Positions 42,288 to 53,172 of a DNA stretch of 64,000 nucleotides are shown piece by piece. The notes under the pieces were generated by a model. It saw nothing but the letters and a program-made list of their open reading frames with translations, was not told the DNA's origin and did not search any database. The translations under genes and the position numbers were made by a program. Positions within the stretch are counted from its first letter, which is position 1. The number at the start of each line of letters is the position of its first letter. This stretch comes from CAVWNR01 sp963756525. Lineage in GTDB: Bacteria; Actinomycetota; Actinomycetes; Mycobacteriales; Jatrophihabitantaceae. The stretch covers positions 372,001 through 436,000 of the forward strand of contig CAVWNR010000003.1 of NCBI GenBank assembly GCA_963756525.1. Direction: 5' to 3'.

Positions 42288-43340
42288 TCAGTTGATGCCG
42301 GCGTAGGAGTGCAGGCCGGAGATGACGATGTTGACGACGAAGAAGTTGAACGTGATCGCGGCGAAACCGGCGAGGTTGATCCAGGCGGCGGCGCGCCCCT
42401 TCCAACCGGCGGTGGCGCGGGCGTGCAGGTATGCCGCGTAGACGACCCAGACGATGAACGCCCAGGTTTCCTTGGGATCCCAGCCCCAGTACCGTCCCCA
42501 TGCCGCCTCGGCCCAGATGGCCCCGCAGATGATGCCGAACGTGTAGATCGGGAAGGCGAACGCGACGATCCGGTAGGCGACCTTGTCGAGGGTCTGCGCG
42601 TCCGGCAGCCGCCCGCCGAGCGTGACCGGGAAGCGGCTGGTGCGGGCGGCGGAGACGTTGCGGTCCCACCGCTGCTTGACAAGGAACAGGATGGTGATCG
42701 CCGAGCTGGTGAGCAGCGCGCCCTCGGCCGTGGCCGCGGCGGTGACGTGGATCGCCAGCCAGTAGGAGCGCAGCGCCGGCACCAGTGGCTGGGCCCGCGC
42801 GTAGAGCACCGTGCCAGCCAGGAACATCATCACGATGACCGGGAACATGATGAACAGACCGAGGTAGCGGATCTTCGGCATGCGCCAGAGCGCACCGAGG
42901 AACGCGAGCACCGCGACGAGCCCGGCCACCGAGGCGAACTCGTACATGTTGCTCCACGGCACCTCGTCCACCGCGACGCCGCGCACCGCGATCGAGGCGG
43001 CATGGATCAGCGCCCCGAGCACCGTGATCGCAACCGCGAAGCGCCCGCAACGGTCGCCGATCGAGCGGCGGGCGACGCCGGACGCGGTCACCGGCGGCTC
43101 GGCGGACGGCGGCTGCCCGGCAGATCCGGACGACGGCGGCTCGACGGCGTCCGGCCCTCCGGCGCCGGCCAGGACGCGCGGCTCGGCGGGCGCGGAAACC
43201 GCTGTTGAGGTCGTCGCCACCCGCCCGCGCCGGCCGAACGCGTACTCGGCGGTGTAGCCGATCATCGCGACCGCGTAGGTCGCGATCGCCGTGGTGAACA
43301 GTGTGTCGGACAGGTGCGCCATGTTCGAGCTGACCGCCAC
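42288..43340 (-). CDS. ccsB: CcsB/CcsA-type cytochrome c assembly protein
   Basis: This membrane heme-handling subunit of System II cytochrome c maturation has 350 residues. It has about eight transmembrane helices and the tryptophan-rich motif WGRYWGWDPKETWAFIVWVVYAAYLHAR that contacts heme. Histidines are in LGALIHAASI, YWLAIHVTAA and GLHSYAGIN. A Pro/Ser/Ala-rich cytosolic loop at about residues 40-90 is an actinobacterial feature. The GTG at 43340 has AAGGGAG eight bases upstream and is preferred to the ATG six codons later. It lies four bases after resB. Confidence 0.93.
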   Translation of the reverse strand: MAVSSNMAHLSDTLFTTAIATYAVAMIGYTAEYAFGRRGRVATTSTAVSAPAEPRVLAGAGGPDAVEPPSSGSAGQPPSAEPPVTASGVARRSIGDRCGRFAVAITVLGALIHAASIAVRGVAVDEVPWSNMYEFASVAGLVAVLAFLGALWRMPKIRYLGLFIMFPVIVMMFLAGTVLYARAQPLVPALRSYWLAIHVTAAATAEGALLTSSAITILFLVKQRWDRNVSAARTSRFPVTLGGRLPDAQTLDKVAYRIVAFAFPIYTFGIICGAIWAEAAWGRYWGWDPKETWAFIVWVVYAAYLHARATAGWKGRAAAWINLAGFAAITFNFFVVNIVISGLHSYAGIN

Positions 43341-43344
43341 CGCG

Positions 43345-44891
<1,547 letters not shown>

Positions 44892-44895
<4 letters not shown>

Positions 44896-45653
44896 AGGCT
44901 TGCCCCGACGCCGGCGTTCGAGCCGACAGTGGCCCGCAGCATGTCCATCCACTGCGCCCACACGCCGGTGGCCAGCAGCACGCCCATCGCGATCAGGAGC
45001 ACGCCGCCGACCTGGCTCACCGCTCGCCGGTGTCGGCGGACGAACCCCAGCGCGCCGGACACCCAGCCGATCCCCAGCGCTACCAAGACGAACGGGATGC
45101 CGAGACCGAGGCAGTAGAACACCATCAGCAGCGAGCCGCGACCGGTCGAGCCTTGGCTGAGGGCGAGCGAGAAGACCGCGCTCAGCGTCGGCGTCAGGCA
45201 CGGCCCCCAGGCGAAACCGAAGGCAACGCCCAGCAGCGGCGCACCCACCAACCCGGCGCGCGGCAGCCGGCGGAAACGCACTTCCCGCTGCAGCAACGGC
45301 ACATAGCCGAGGAAGACGAAACCCATGAGGATCGTCACGACGCCGAAGATCCGCTCCAGCAGCACGGTGTGGTCGCGGATCGCGGCCCCGAACCCGCCGA
45401 AGAGCAGGCTCTCGACCGCGACGAGGACGGCGGTGAACCCGGCGACGAACAGCAGCGCGCCGCCGACCATCCGGGCGCGGTTGTTCTCGGCCTGCGCGCC
45501 GGAGAGCCCGGCGACATAGGAGAGGTAACCCGGCACCAGCGGCAGAACGCACGGCGAGAGGAAGCCGATCACGCCGACCAGCGCGGCCACGCCGGCGGCG
45601 ACGAGCAGCGGCCCGTTCTGGACCGCCTCGGTGAACGCGCTCGCCGAGTGCAC
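44892..45653 (-). CDS. ccdA: CcdA thiol-disulfide carrier
   Basis: This protein transfers reducing power across the membrane to the thioredoxin-like ResA. It has 253 residues and six transmembrane helices. The two redox cysteines are in GFLSPCVLPLVPGYLSYVAGLSG and FAWGPCLTPTLSAVFS, both in their conserved proline-flanked settings. The GTG start directly follows the resA TAA stop. Confidence 0.95.
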
Positions 45654-46235
45654 TTACGACTCGGCGTTCAGGGAGGTGAGGACCGGCTGGAGGTCAGCCG
45701 GCAGCACCGAGCCGACGTACACCGCGGCGACGCGCTGCGCCTTGTCGATGACGACGGTGAACGGCAGGGAGAGCGCCGGGACCTTGCCGAGTTGCAGCGC
45801 GGTCTGCGCGTTCTGGTCGAAGACGATCGGGTAGCTGATGTGGTTGTCGGTGACAAACGCCTGCGCGGCGCTCTGCTCGTCCTTGGTGTCGACGCCCACG
45901 AACTGAATGCCCTTCGGCTTCACCTCGCGGTAGAGCGCGTCCAGCTGCGGGGTCTCGGCGACGCACGGCCCGCACCAGCTGGCCCAGTAGTTGATGACGA
46001 CGACCTTTCCGCGGTCGGTGCTGAGCTGGAACGATCCGCCGTCGAGCAGCGTGCCGTGCATGTCACCCGCGGTCTTGCGGTCGTTCGCCGGGATGGTGGT
46101 GCCCTTCGCCGTCGCGCCGACGAACCGGAACTGGCCACCCGCGGATTGGTCCACGGCGTCGTTGCCGGTCGAGCACGCGGTGGCCGCCAGCAGGCACGCG
46201 GCAACTGCGGCGAGCAGGCGGGAGCGGCGAATCAT
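45654..46235 (-). CDS. resA: ResA/TlpA-like thiol-disulfide oxidoreductase, lipoprotein
   Basis: This extracytoplasmic thioredoxin reduces apocytochrome c cysteines. The 193-residue protein has a signal peptide with a lipobox-like LLAATACS ending at about residue 21. The thioredoxin fold has INYWASWCGPCVAETPQLD (WCGPC) and the cis-proline in LSLPFTVVIDK. It lies at the head of the resA-ccdA-resB-ccsB operon, 74 bases after the phosphatase gene. The same order (Rv0526-Rv0529) is found in mycobacteria. Confidence 0.94.
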   Translation of the reverse strand: MIRRSRLLAAVAACLLAATACSTGNDAVDQSAGGQFRFVGATAKGTTIPANDRKTAGDMHGTLLDGGSFQLSTDRGKVVVINYWASWCGPCVAETPQLDALYREVKPKGIQFVGVDTKDEQSAAQAFVTDNHISYPIVFDQNAQTALQLGKVPALSLPFTVVIDKAQRVAAVYVGSVLPADLQPVLTSLNAES

Positions 46236-46309
46236 AGGCGTCCAGTGTGCAAGACACGAGCGAATGCGCCGCACCCGGGCCATGATCCTGAGCGAGGGCA
46301 CTGTGGTGC

Positions 46310-46933
46310 CTACGCGCCGGCGATGGCGCCGCTCGGCGTGGCCCCGGCGGGCTGCGCGTAGTCCACCCGCACGACGACTCCGTCGATGAACGTGAAGCTC
46401 GTGACCGAGGCCAGCGCGCACTGCCGTCGCCGCGGATCGTGCGCCAGCCGCCGCCCTTCGGCGTACCGTCGCGCGGCGACGATCGGCAGCTGATGCGTCA
46501 CGCACACCGCCTCGCGTCCGCCGGCCCGCTCCCCCGCCGACCTGGCCGCGGCGAGCACCCGCTGCGCGACCTGCAGGTACGGCTCGCCCCAGGACGGGCG
46601 CAGCGGGTTGTAGTAGTAACGCCAGCTCGTGACGTCGGCGAAGACGCCCTTACCGCCCGCGACGCGGCGGCCTTCGAGGTAGTTGTCGGCCTCGGTGAGG
46701 CGCTCGTCGATCGCGACGTCCAGGCCGAAGCGCGCGGCCAGCGGTGCGGCGGTCTGCCGTGCGCGGTCGAGCGGGGACGACGCGAGGTAGCCGATGTCGC
46801 GGTCGGCGAGGGAGTCCGCGGCCAGCTCGGCCTGCCGCTTGCCGCGCAGCGAGAGCCCGTATCCCGGCAAGCGCCCGTAGAGCACCCGGTCGGGATTGTC
46901 GACCTCGCCGTGCCGCAACAGGTGGACGATCAC
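46310..46933 (-). CDS. Histidine phosphatase-superfamily protein
   Basis: This 207-residue phosphoglycerate-mutase-like phosphatase has the catalytic RHG motif (VIVHLLRHGEVDNPDRVLYG), SPLDRARQTAAPLA, DERLTEADNYLEGRRVAGGKG and the second histidine in VCVTHQLPIVAARR. Its position between hemL and resA is conserved in actinobacteria (Rv0525). The substrate is unknown; a link to heme or cytochrome assembly is only contextual. The GTG start overlaps the hemL stop by four bases. Confidence 0.91.
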   Translation of the reverse strand: MIVHLLRHGEVDNPDRVLYGRLPGYGLSLRGKRQAELAADSLADRDIGYLASSPLDRARQTAAPLAARFGLDVAIDERLTEADNYLEGRRVAGGKGVFADVTSWRYYYNPLRPSWGEPYLQVAQRVLAAARSAGERAGGREAVCVTHQLPIVAARRYAEGRRLAHDPRRRQCALASVTSFTFIDGVVVRVDYAQPAGATPSGAIAGA

Positions 46934-48234
46934 GGCGTTGCCATCGCCGTCGCCGCCGCTCGTGCGGCGTCCGGCAGGGCCCCGGCGATCCGTTCGATCG
47001 CATCCCCGTCGTGCGCGGCGCTGACGAACCATGCCTCGAACGCGCTCGGCGGCAGGTACACGCCGGCGTCGAGCATCGCGTGGAAGAACGGCTTGTAACG
47101 CAACGTCTCGGCCGCCTGCGCCTCGGCGAAGTTGGTGACCGGTTCAGCGCTGAAGAACACCGAGAAGAGGTTGCCCGCGTACTGCACCTGGTGCGGCACG
47201 CCCTCCTTGTCGAGCGCCTCGTCGACCAGCCCGCCGATCGTGCGTGCCGACGCGTCCAGGCGCTCGTAGACCTCGGACACACAGGCGCGCAGCGTGGCGA
47301 GCCCGGCGGCGACGGCGACCGGATTCCCCGACAGCGTCCCGGCCTGGTACACCGGCCCGGACGGGGCGAGCAGCGCCATCACATCCGCCCGCCCGCCGAA
47401 TGCCGCCGCGGGCAGGCCTCCGCTCATCACCTTGCCGAACGTGAACAGGTCCGCGTCCACCGGCTCCAACCCGTACCAGCCCGCCGGGCTCACCCGGAAA
47501 CCGGTCATCACCTCGTCACTGATCAACAGCGCGCCGTGCTCGGCCGTGATCCGGCGCAGTCCCTCGTTGAAGCCGGGCAGCGGCGGGACGGCGCCCATGT
47601 TCCCCGCCGCGGCCTCGGTGATCAGGCAGGCGATGTCCGGCCCGTGCTCGGCGAAGGCCGCCTCGGCGGCCGCCAGGTCGTTGTACGGCAGCACCAGCGT
47701 CTCGGCGGTCTGCGCCCCGGTCACCCCCGGCGTGTCGGGCAGCCCGAAGGTCACCACCCCGGAACCCGCCGCGGCGAGCAGGGCGTCGACATGCCCGTGG
47801 TAGCAGCCGGCGAACTTCACCACCTGGTGCCGGCCGGTGAAGCCGCGGGCCAGCCGGATCGCGCTCATGGTCGCCTCGGTGCCGGAGTTGACCAGCCGCA
47901 CCTGCTCCACCGGCTGGACGCGATCGACGATCTCGACCGCGAGCTCGACCTCGCCCTGGGTCGGGGTGCCGAAGGAGAGGCCGCGCTGCGCGGCGGCGCG
48001 CACCGCCTCGACCACCGCCGGATGGGCGTGCCCGAGCACCATCGGCCCCCAGGACGAGACGAGGTCGACGTACTCGCGCCCGTCCGCGTCCGTGAGGTAG
48101 GCACCGTGGCCGCTGACCATGAACCGCGGCGTGCCACCGACGGCGCGGAACGCGCGCACCGGCGAGTTGACCCCGCCCGGGATGACCTGCTGCGCGCGCT
48201 CGAACAGCTCGGCCGAGATCGGAGCGTCAGACAC
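46930..48234 (-). CDS. hemL: Glutamate-1-semialdehyde 2,1-aminomutase
   Basis: This PLP enzyme makes 5-aminolevulinate from glutamate-1-semialdehyde. The 434-residue protein shows IPGGVNSPVRAFRAVGGTPRFM, NSGTEATMSAIRLARGFTGR, LISDEVMTGFRVSPAGWYG and the PLP lysine in FTFGKVMSGGLPAAAFGG. Together with hemA, hemC, hemD and hemB nearby it completes the C5 route to uroporphyrinogen III. The start follows the family pattern. Confidence 0.97.
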   Translation of the reverse strand: MSDAPISAELFERAQQVIPGGVNSPVRAFRAVGGTPRFMVSGHGAYLTDADGREYVDLVSSWGPMVLGHAHPAVVEAVRAAAQRGLSFGTPTQGEVELAVEIVDRVQPVEQVRLVNSGTEATMSAIRLARGFTGRHQVVKFAGCYHGHVDALLAAAGSGVVTFGLPDTPGVTGAQTAETLVLPYNDLAAAEAAFAEHGPDIACLITEAAAGNMGAVPPLPGFNEGLRRITAEHGALLISDEVMTGFRVSPAGWYGLEPVDADLFTFGKVMSGGLPAAAFGGRADVMALLAPSGPVYQAGTLSGNPVAVAAGLATLRACVSEVYERLDASARTIGGLVDEALDKEGVPHQVQYAGNLFSVFFSAEPVTNFAEAQAAETLRYKPFFHAMLDAGVYLPPSAFEAWFVSAAHDGDAIERIAGALPDAARAAATAMATP

Positions 48235-48275
48235 GCTCGCTCCACAAGATGTCGCTCGTCACGGGATCGAGTCTC

Positions 48276-49274
48276 TCAGCGCAGGGCGCGCGCCGCGTCG
48301 AGCGCCCAGTAGGTGAGGATCATCGACGCGCCGGCGCGGCGGATCGCGGTCAGCGTCTCGAGCATCACCCGGTCGCGGTCCAGCCAGCCGTTGCGGGCCG
48401 CCGCCTCGACCATCGTGTACTCCCCGCTCACCTGGTATGCGGCAACCGGGACGGGGCTTGCGTCGGCCACCGCGGCGACGATGTCCAGGTAGGGCAGGGC
48501 CGGCTTGACCATGACCACGTCCGCACCCTCTGCGACGTCGAGCGCGGTTTCGGCGAGGGCCTCGCGGACGCTGCGGGCATGGTCCTGCTGATAGGTCTTG
48601 CGGTCGCCGCGCAGCGACGAGTCGACGGCCTCGCGGAACGGGCCGTAGAACGCGGAGGCGTACTTGGCCGCGTAGGCGAGGATCGCGGCCTGGTGGTGCC
48701 CGGCTGCGTCGAGCGCGGCGCGGACGACGCCGACCTGGCCGTCCATCATGCCGCTGGTGCCGAGCATGTGCGCGCCCGCTTCGGCCTGGGCGACGGCCAT
48801 AGCGGCGTAACGGTGCAGCGTGGCGTCGTTGTCGACCCGTCCGTGCCGGTCCAGCATGCCGCAGTGCCCGTGGTCGGTGAACTCGTCCAGGCACAGGTCC
48901 GCCATCAGCACGGTGGCCTCGCCCAGCTCGTCGCGCAGCCGGCGTAGCGCCGTGTTGAGCACGCCGTCCGGGTCGTCGGCGCCGGAACCCTGGGCGTCCT
49001 TGGTCACCGGAATGCCGAAGAGCATCAGCCCGCCGACGCCGGCCTCGACCGCCTCGGCCGCCGCCTTCGCCAGCGACTCGTAACTGTGCTGCACCACGCC
49101 GGGCATGCTGGCGATCTGCTGCGGCTCGTCGATGCCCTCGCGGACGAACATCGGCAGGATCAGGTCGCTCGGCCGGATCGTCACGTCGCCGGCCAGCCGG
49201 CGCAGGGCCGCGGTGGCGCGCAGCCGCCTCGGCCGGGAGGTCGGAAACCCCGGCAGCTCCGGCAGCGTGCTCAC
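48276..49274 (-). CDS. hemB: Delta-aminolevulinic acid dehydratase
   Basis: This enzyme (porphobilinogen synthase, 332 residues) condenses two 5-aminolevulinates. It shows MADLCLDEFTDHGHCGML, GTSGMMDGQVGVVRAALD, the first Schiff-base lysine in ILAYAAKYASAFYGPFREA and the second in DVVMVKPALPYLDIV. The metal region has the D-x-C-x-D-x-F-T-D-H-G-H-C arrangement. It sits 41 bases from hemL and 81 bases from hemD; the hemD gap contains a dispersed repeat. Confidence 0.97.
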   Translation of the reverse strand: MSTLPELPGFPTSRPRRLRATAALRRLAGDVTIRPSDLILPMFVREGIDEPQQIASMPGVVQHSYESLAKAAAEAVEAGVGGLMLFGIPVTKDAQGSGADDPDGVLNTALRRLRDELGEATVLMADLCLDEFTDHGHCGMLDRHGRVDNDATLHRYAAMAVAQAEAGAHMLGTSGMMDGQVGVVRAALDAAGHHQAAILAYAAKYASAFYGPFREAVDSSLRGDRKTYQQDHARSVREALAETALDVAEGADVVMVKPALPYLDIVAAVADASPVPVAAYQVSGEYTMVEAAARNGWLDRDRVMLETLTAIRRAGASMILTYWALDAARALR

Positions 49275-49312
49275 CGCGCCGAGGCTACGCCCGGCGCTTG
49301 GGTTGACACGTT

Positions 49313-49356
49313 GCTCCGCCTTCGCGGCGCTGCCGAGCCGCCCTGCCAGAACAAGT
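49313..49356. repeat. ~44-bp dispersed repeat, copy C (inverted relative to A and B)
   Basis: GCTCCGCCTTCGCGGCGCTG... at 49313-49356 matches the reverse complement of copy B (32447-32491) at about 30 of 44 positions without gaps, and that of copy A less well (about 26 of 44). Like copy B it abuts a stop codon, here that of hemD. GC-rich composition raises chance similarity, so family membership is tentative. Confidence 0.45.
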
Positions 49357-50900
49357 CAGCGGGCGGCGCGGCGGGACGGGCGGACCGGCTTCTTCGCCGC
49401 CGCCTTCTCCCGCTCGGCTGCGGCGCGGGCCGAGGCGAGCTCGGCCAGCGCGTCGACCAGCGCCGGCACCGTGGCAGTCTCGGGCTGCACGTCCACCCGC
49501 AGGCCGAACTCCCGGGCCGTGGCGGCGGTCTGCGGGCCGATGCAGGCGACCACCGTCCGGGCGTGCGGCTTGCCGGCGATACCGACCAGGTTGCGCACCG
49601 TCGACGACGAGGTGAAGCAGACCGCCTGGAAGCCGCCGGACTTGATCGCGTCGCGGATGTCGGCGGCGGGCGGCGCCGCCCGCACCGTCCGGTACGCCGT
49701 CACGTCGTCGATCTCCCAGCCGCGCTCGCGCAGCCCGGCAGCGAGCGTCTCGGTTGCGATGTCGGCGCGGGGCAGCAGCACCCGGTCGATCGGGTCGAGG
49801 ATGTCGTCGTAGGGCGGGAAGTCCGCGAGCAGCCCGTCGGACGACTGCTCCCCCGACGGCACGAGCTCGGGCTTGATCCCGAACGCGCGAACCGCGTCCG
49901 CGGTCGACTCGCCCACGCAGGCGATCTTCACGCCGGCGAACGCCCGGGCGTCGAGGCCGAACTCCTCGAACTTCTCCCGCACCGCGCGCACGGCGTTGGT
50001 CGAGGTGAAGACGAGCCACTCGTAGCGGCCGGTGACGAGGCCCTTGATCGCGCGCTCCATCTGGGTCGGGGTGCGCGGCGGCTCGACGGCGATCGTCGGC
50101 ACCTCGACCGCAACCGCACCGTGGTGGCGCAGCCGCTCGCTCATCGCGCCGGCCTGCTCCTTGGTCCGCGGCACGAGCACCCGCCAGCCGTAGAGCGGGC
50201 GCGACTCCCACCAGGCCAGCTTCTCGCGCTGGGCGGCCGCCTTGCCCACCGTCACCACGATCGTGCCGGTCATCCCGACCGCGGCGAGATCCAGCTCGCC
50301 GAGCGTGCCGGATACGGTGTGCTGCCCGGTGCCGGTGCCGTCGCAGCTCACCGTCACCGGGGTGTCCGGCTTGAGCCCGCCGGAGACCAGCTGCTCGGCG
50401 ACCGTCTGCGCGTCGGCCGCGCGGATGGTCAACACCAGCGTTCCCGGAGCGTGCGCCAGCACGTCGAAGTCGACGGCGTCGAGGGAGGAGATGTCGGCCT
50501 CGGTACGCACCGATCCGGCCGGAACCCCGGCATACGTCGCGGTACCCGCGCCGACGGCAAGCCCTGGCACCACCTCGAACGGCACGACCGTCTTCGACAC
50601 GGCGAGCGCCTCGCGCACGGCGCCGTCGTCGGTGAACACGTCGCCCGCCACCAGGCGCACCACGGCAGAGCCGGCGCGCGCCTCGGCCAGCACCGCCTTG
50701 GCGGTCTCGGCCGGCGTTGCCTCCGGCCGGCGGAGCTGACCGCCGGCCAGCGCCACGACCGCCGCCGGGACGGATGCGTCGGCGTACACCACGTCCGCGG
50801 CGGCCAGCACCTCGGCGGCGTGCACCGCCAGCAATCCCGGGTCACCGGGGCCGGCGCCCACGAACGTGACGCGGCCGACGGTCTTACGGACTCGGGTCAT
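49356..50900 (-). CDS. hemD: Uroporphyrinogen-III synthase fused to a CobA-like domain
   Basis: This 514-residue protein has an N-terminal tetrapyrrole-methylase (CobA/SUMT-like) domain (residues ~8-245, VTFVGAGPGDPGLLAVHAAEVL...). A C-terminal HemD domain follows (about 248-490, with GWRVLVPRTKEQAGAMSERLR, WLVFTSTNAVRAV, VACVGESTADAVRAFG and CIGPQTAATAREFG). The usual SUMT substrate motif GGDPFVFGRGGEE is replaced by VAGDVFTDDGAVREAL, so methylase activity is doubtful. Such fusions are common in actinobacteria. A short Ala/Lys/Arg tail ends the protein. The ATG overlaps the hemC stop by four bases. Confidence 0.93.
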   Translation of the reverse strand: MTRVRKTVGRVTFVGAGPGDPGLLAVHAAEVLAAADVVYADASVPAAVVALAGGQLRRPEATPAETAKAVLAEARAGSAVVRLVAGDVFTDDGAVREALAVSKTVVPFEVVPGLAVGAGTATYAGVPAGSVRTEADISSLDAVDFDVLAHAPGTLVLTIRAADAQTVAEQLVSGGLKPDTPVTVSCDGTGTGQHTVSGTLGELDLAAVGMTGTIVVTVGKAAAQREKLAWWESRPLYGWRVLVPRTKEQAGAMSERLRHHGAVAVEVPTIAVEPPRTPTQMERAIKGLVTGRYEWLVFTSTNAVRAVREKFEEFGLDARAFAGVKIACVGESTADAVRAFGIKPELVPSGEQSSDGLLADFPPYDDILDPIDRVLLPRADIATETLAAGLRERGWEIDDVTAYRTVRAAPPAADIRDAIKSGGFQAVCFTSSSTVRNLVGIAGKPHARTVVACIGPQTAATAREFGLRVDVQPETATVPALVDALAELASARAAAEREKAAAKKPVRPSRRAAR

Positions 50901-51805
50901 CTCGAGCTCCCCATTATCGTGTCAGCGCCGGCGGCGATCAGCTCGGCGGCAAGCCGCCGGCCGACCCCCTCGGCGTCGGTTACCGGGCCGGTTGCCGACA
51001 GCCGGACGGCGTCGCTGCCGTCCACTGCCGTCACCGAGCAACGGAGGAACAGTTCGCCGTCGTCGGCGATGTCGGCCAGCGCGCCGATCGGCGCGGAGCA
51101 GCCCGCCTCGAGCGCGACCAGCAGCGCTCGCTCGGCGGTGACGGCCGCCCGCGCGTCCGCGCACTCCACCGCGGCCAGCGCCGAGATCGTCGCCTGGTCG
51201 TCGGCGCGGGCCTCGACCGCGAGCGCGCCCTGCGCCGGCGCCGGCAGCAGCTGGATCGGGTCGAGCACCTCGGTCACCGCCTGCTCACGCCCGAGCCGGC
51301 GCAGTCCGGCCAGCGCGAGCACGACCGCGTCCAGTTCGGTGCCGACCTTGCCGAGCCGGGTGTCGACGTTGCCGCGCAGGTCGACGACCGAAAGGCCCAG
51401 CCCCAGCGCGCGCAGCTGCGCAGCTCGGCGCGGCGAGCCGGTGCCCACCCGCGCACCGGGTGGCAACTCGGCGAGGGCCAGGCCGTCTCGGGCGACGAGC
51501 GCGTCACGCGGATCCTCGCGAGCGGGGACGGCGGCCACGACGACGCCGTCGGCCGGGGCTGTCGGCAGATCCTTGAACGAATGCACCGCGACGTCGAGCC
51601 GGCCGTCGAGCAGCGCCGCGCGCAGCGCGGAGACGAACACGCCGGTGCCACCGAGCTCGCGAAGCGCGGCCGACGAGCGGTCGCCCTCGGTGACGATCGG
51701 CACGATGTCGACCGGGACGCCCAGCGCCGCGGCGACCGACTCCGTCTGGATTCGGGCCAGCGCACTGCGGCGGGTACCGACGCGCAGGACGCGAGTAACT
51801 GTCAT
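50897..51805 (-). CDS. hemC: Porphobilinogen deaminase
   Basis: This enzyme (hydroxymethylbilane synthase, 302 residues) joins four porphobilinogens. It shows RVGTRRSALARIQTESVA, VDVAVHSFKDLPTAP, GTGSPRRAAQLRAL, VVDLRGNVDTRLGK and the dipyrromethane cofactor cysteine in LVALEAGCSAPIGA. The ATG (MTVTRVLRVG) follows AGGAGACAGCG, a good ribosome site, and overlaps the hemA stop by four bases. An ATG-like upstream extension seems spurious. Confidence 0.96.
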   Translation of the reverse strand: MTVTRVLRVGTRRSALARIQTESVAAALGVPVDIVPIVTEGDRSSAALRELGGTGVFVSALRAALLDGRLDVAVHSFKDLPTAPADGVVVAAVPAREDPRDALVARDGLALAELPPGARVGTGSPRRAAQLRALGLGLSVVDLRGNVDTRLGKVGTELDAVVLALAGLRRLGREQAVTEVLDPIQLLPAPAQGALAVEARADDQATISALAAVECADARAAVTAERALLVALEAGCSAPIGALADIADDGELFLRCSVTAVDGSDAVRLSATGPVTDAEGVGRRLAAELIAAGADTIMGSSR

Positions 51806-53172
51806 CGCTGTCTCCTGCTTCGCCGTGTTCCTCGCGTGCGCTCGGGCCACGCGCGCGGACGCGCACCGCGAAGCGGGCTCTTCGCGCGAGCGCTCATCGC
51901 GCCCACCGTCACCACGGATTCCGGGGCCGCCGGGTCGAGGTCGAAGAGCTCCCGCAGCGCGGCGGCGTACTGGTCACCGCCCGGCGTGCTGGCCAGTTCT
52001 TTTACCCGGACGGTCGGCGCGTGCAGCACCTTCTCCACTGCGCGGCGCACCGCGTCGGCGACCTCGCCGCGGGTCGCGCCGTCCAACCGAGGCAGCCGAG
52101 CGTCCAGCCGTGCCAGCTCTGCTTCGATCACCTGGTTGGCGCGTGACCGCAGTGCGGTGACGGTAGGTGCCACGGCGAGCCGCTGCTGCTCGGCCAGATA
52201 CGCCTCCAGCTCCTCGGCGACCAGCGCGGTGGCCGCCCGGACCGCGGCGTCGCTGACGACAGCCCCACCCGCGCGCAGCGCCTCGAGGTCGACGAGGGTG
52301 ACACCGGGCAGGCTCGCCACCGCGGGGTCGACGTCGCGAGGCAGGGCCAGGTCGAGGACGACCAACGTCCGGCCGGCCTGGCCTGCGAACGCCCCGCTGT
52401 CTAGCACCAGCCCGGTCGCGCCGGTGGAACTGATCACCAGATCCGCCCCGCCGATCACGTCGGCAACGGCGTCGAGCGCGACGACGCGGCCGCCCAGCGT
52501 CTCGGCCAGGCGCGCCCCGCGCTCGGGGGAGCGGTTCGCGATCACGATGTCGGTGAGGCCCCTGCGGCGCAGCGTGGCCCCGCTGAGCGCGCCCATCGAA
52601 CCGGCTCCGACGATGAGCGCCCGCCGGCCCGGCAGCCGTCCCAGTGCGGCCTCGGCACGGTCGAGCGCCACGGAGACCACCGAGGCGCCGGCCCGGTCGA
52701 TTCCGGTTTCGGCGTGCACCCGCTTGCCGACCCGCAGCGCCGTCTGCGCGAGCTCGTGCAGCACGGTGCCGACCGTCGCCGCGTCGGCGCTGGCCGCGTA
52801 GGCCGCGCGCAGCTGGCCGAGGATCTGTGACTCGCCCACCACCATCGAATCCAGCCCGCAGGCCACCGCGAACATGTGCTGCACCGCGGCCTCGGCGAAG
52901 TGGACGTAGAGGTGCTCGCCGAGCTCGGAGACGCTCGTCCCCGCCTTACGGGCCAGCACTGCGCTGATCTCGGCCACGGCGGGATGGAAGCGGGCGACCT
53001 CGGCGTAGACCTCGACGCGGTTGCACGTCGAGAGCAGCAGCACCTCGCCGATCGCCTCGCTGCGGTGCAGCTCGTCGAGCAGCTTGGGCACGTCGTCGAC
53101 GCAGACGCTGGCCCGCTCCAGCACCGGCACCGGCGCGGTGCGATGCGACAGGCCGACGACCAGCACGCTCAC
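51802..53172 (-). CDS. hemA: Glutamyl-tRNA reductase
   Basis: This NADPH enzyme reduces Glu-tRNA to glutamate-1-semialdehyde, the regulated entry step of heme synthesis. The 456-residue protein shows VVGLSHRTAPVPVLERA, the nucleophile in LLSTCNRVEVYA, VACGLDSMVVGESQILGQL, the NADPH Rossmann motif LIVGAGSMGALSG and a C-terminal dimerisation helix. A basic tail of about 25 residues (RAKSPLRGARPRAWPERTRG) extends past the usual end. The GTG start overlaps the rex stop (GTGA), so synthesis is tied to the NADH sensor. Confidence 0.95.
   Translation of the reverse strand: MSVLVVGLSHRTAPVPVLERASVCVDDVPKLLDELHRSEAIGEVLLLSTCNRVEVYAEVARFHPAVAEISAVLARKAGTSVSELGEHLYVHFAEAAVQHMFAVACGLDSMVVGESQILGQLRAAYAASADAATVGTVLHELAQTALRVGKRVHAETGIDRAGASVVSVALDRAEAALGRLPGRRALIVGAGSMGALSGATLRRRGLTDIVIANRSPERGARLAETLGGRVVALDAVADVIGGADLVISSTGATGLVLDSGAFAGQAGRTLVVLDLALPRDVDPAVASLPGVTLVDLEALRAGGAVVSDAAVRAATALVAEELEAYLAEQQRLAVAPTVTALRSRANQVIEAELARLDARLPRLDGATRGEVADAVRRAVEKVLHAPTVRVKELASTPGGDQYAAALRELFDLDPAAPESVVTVGAMSARAKSPLRGARPRAWPERTRGTRRSRRQR

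Noticed and set aside
49303..49330. TTGACA on the plus strand as a promoter
   Set aside because: No plus-strand gene follows and no matching -10 was seen; both neighbours are on the minus strand.
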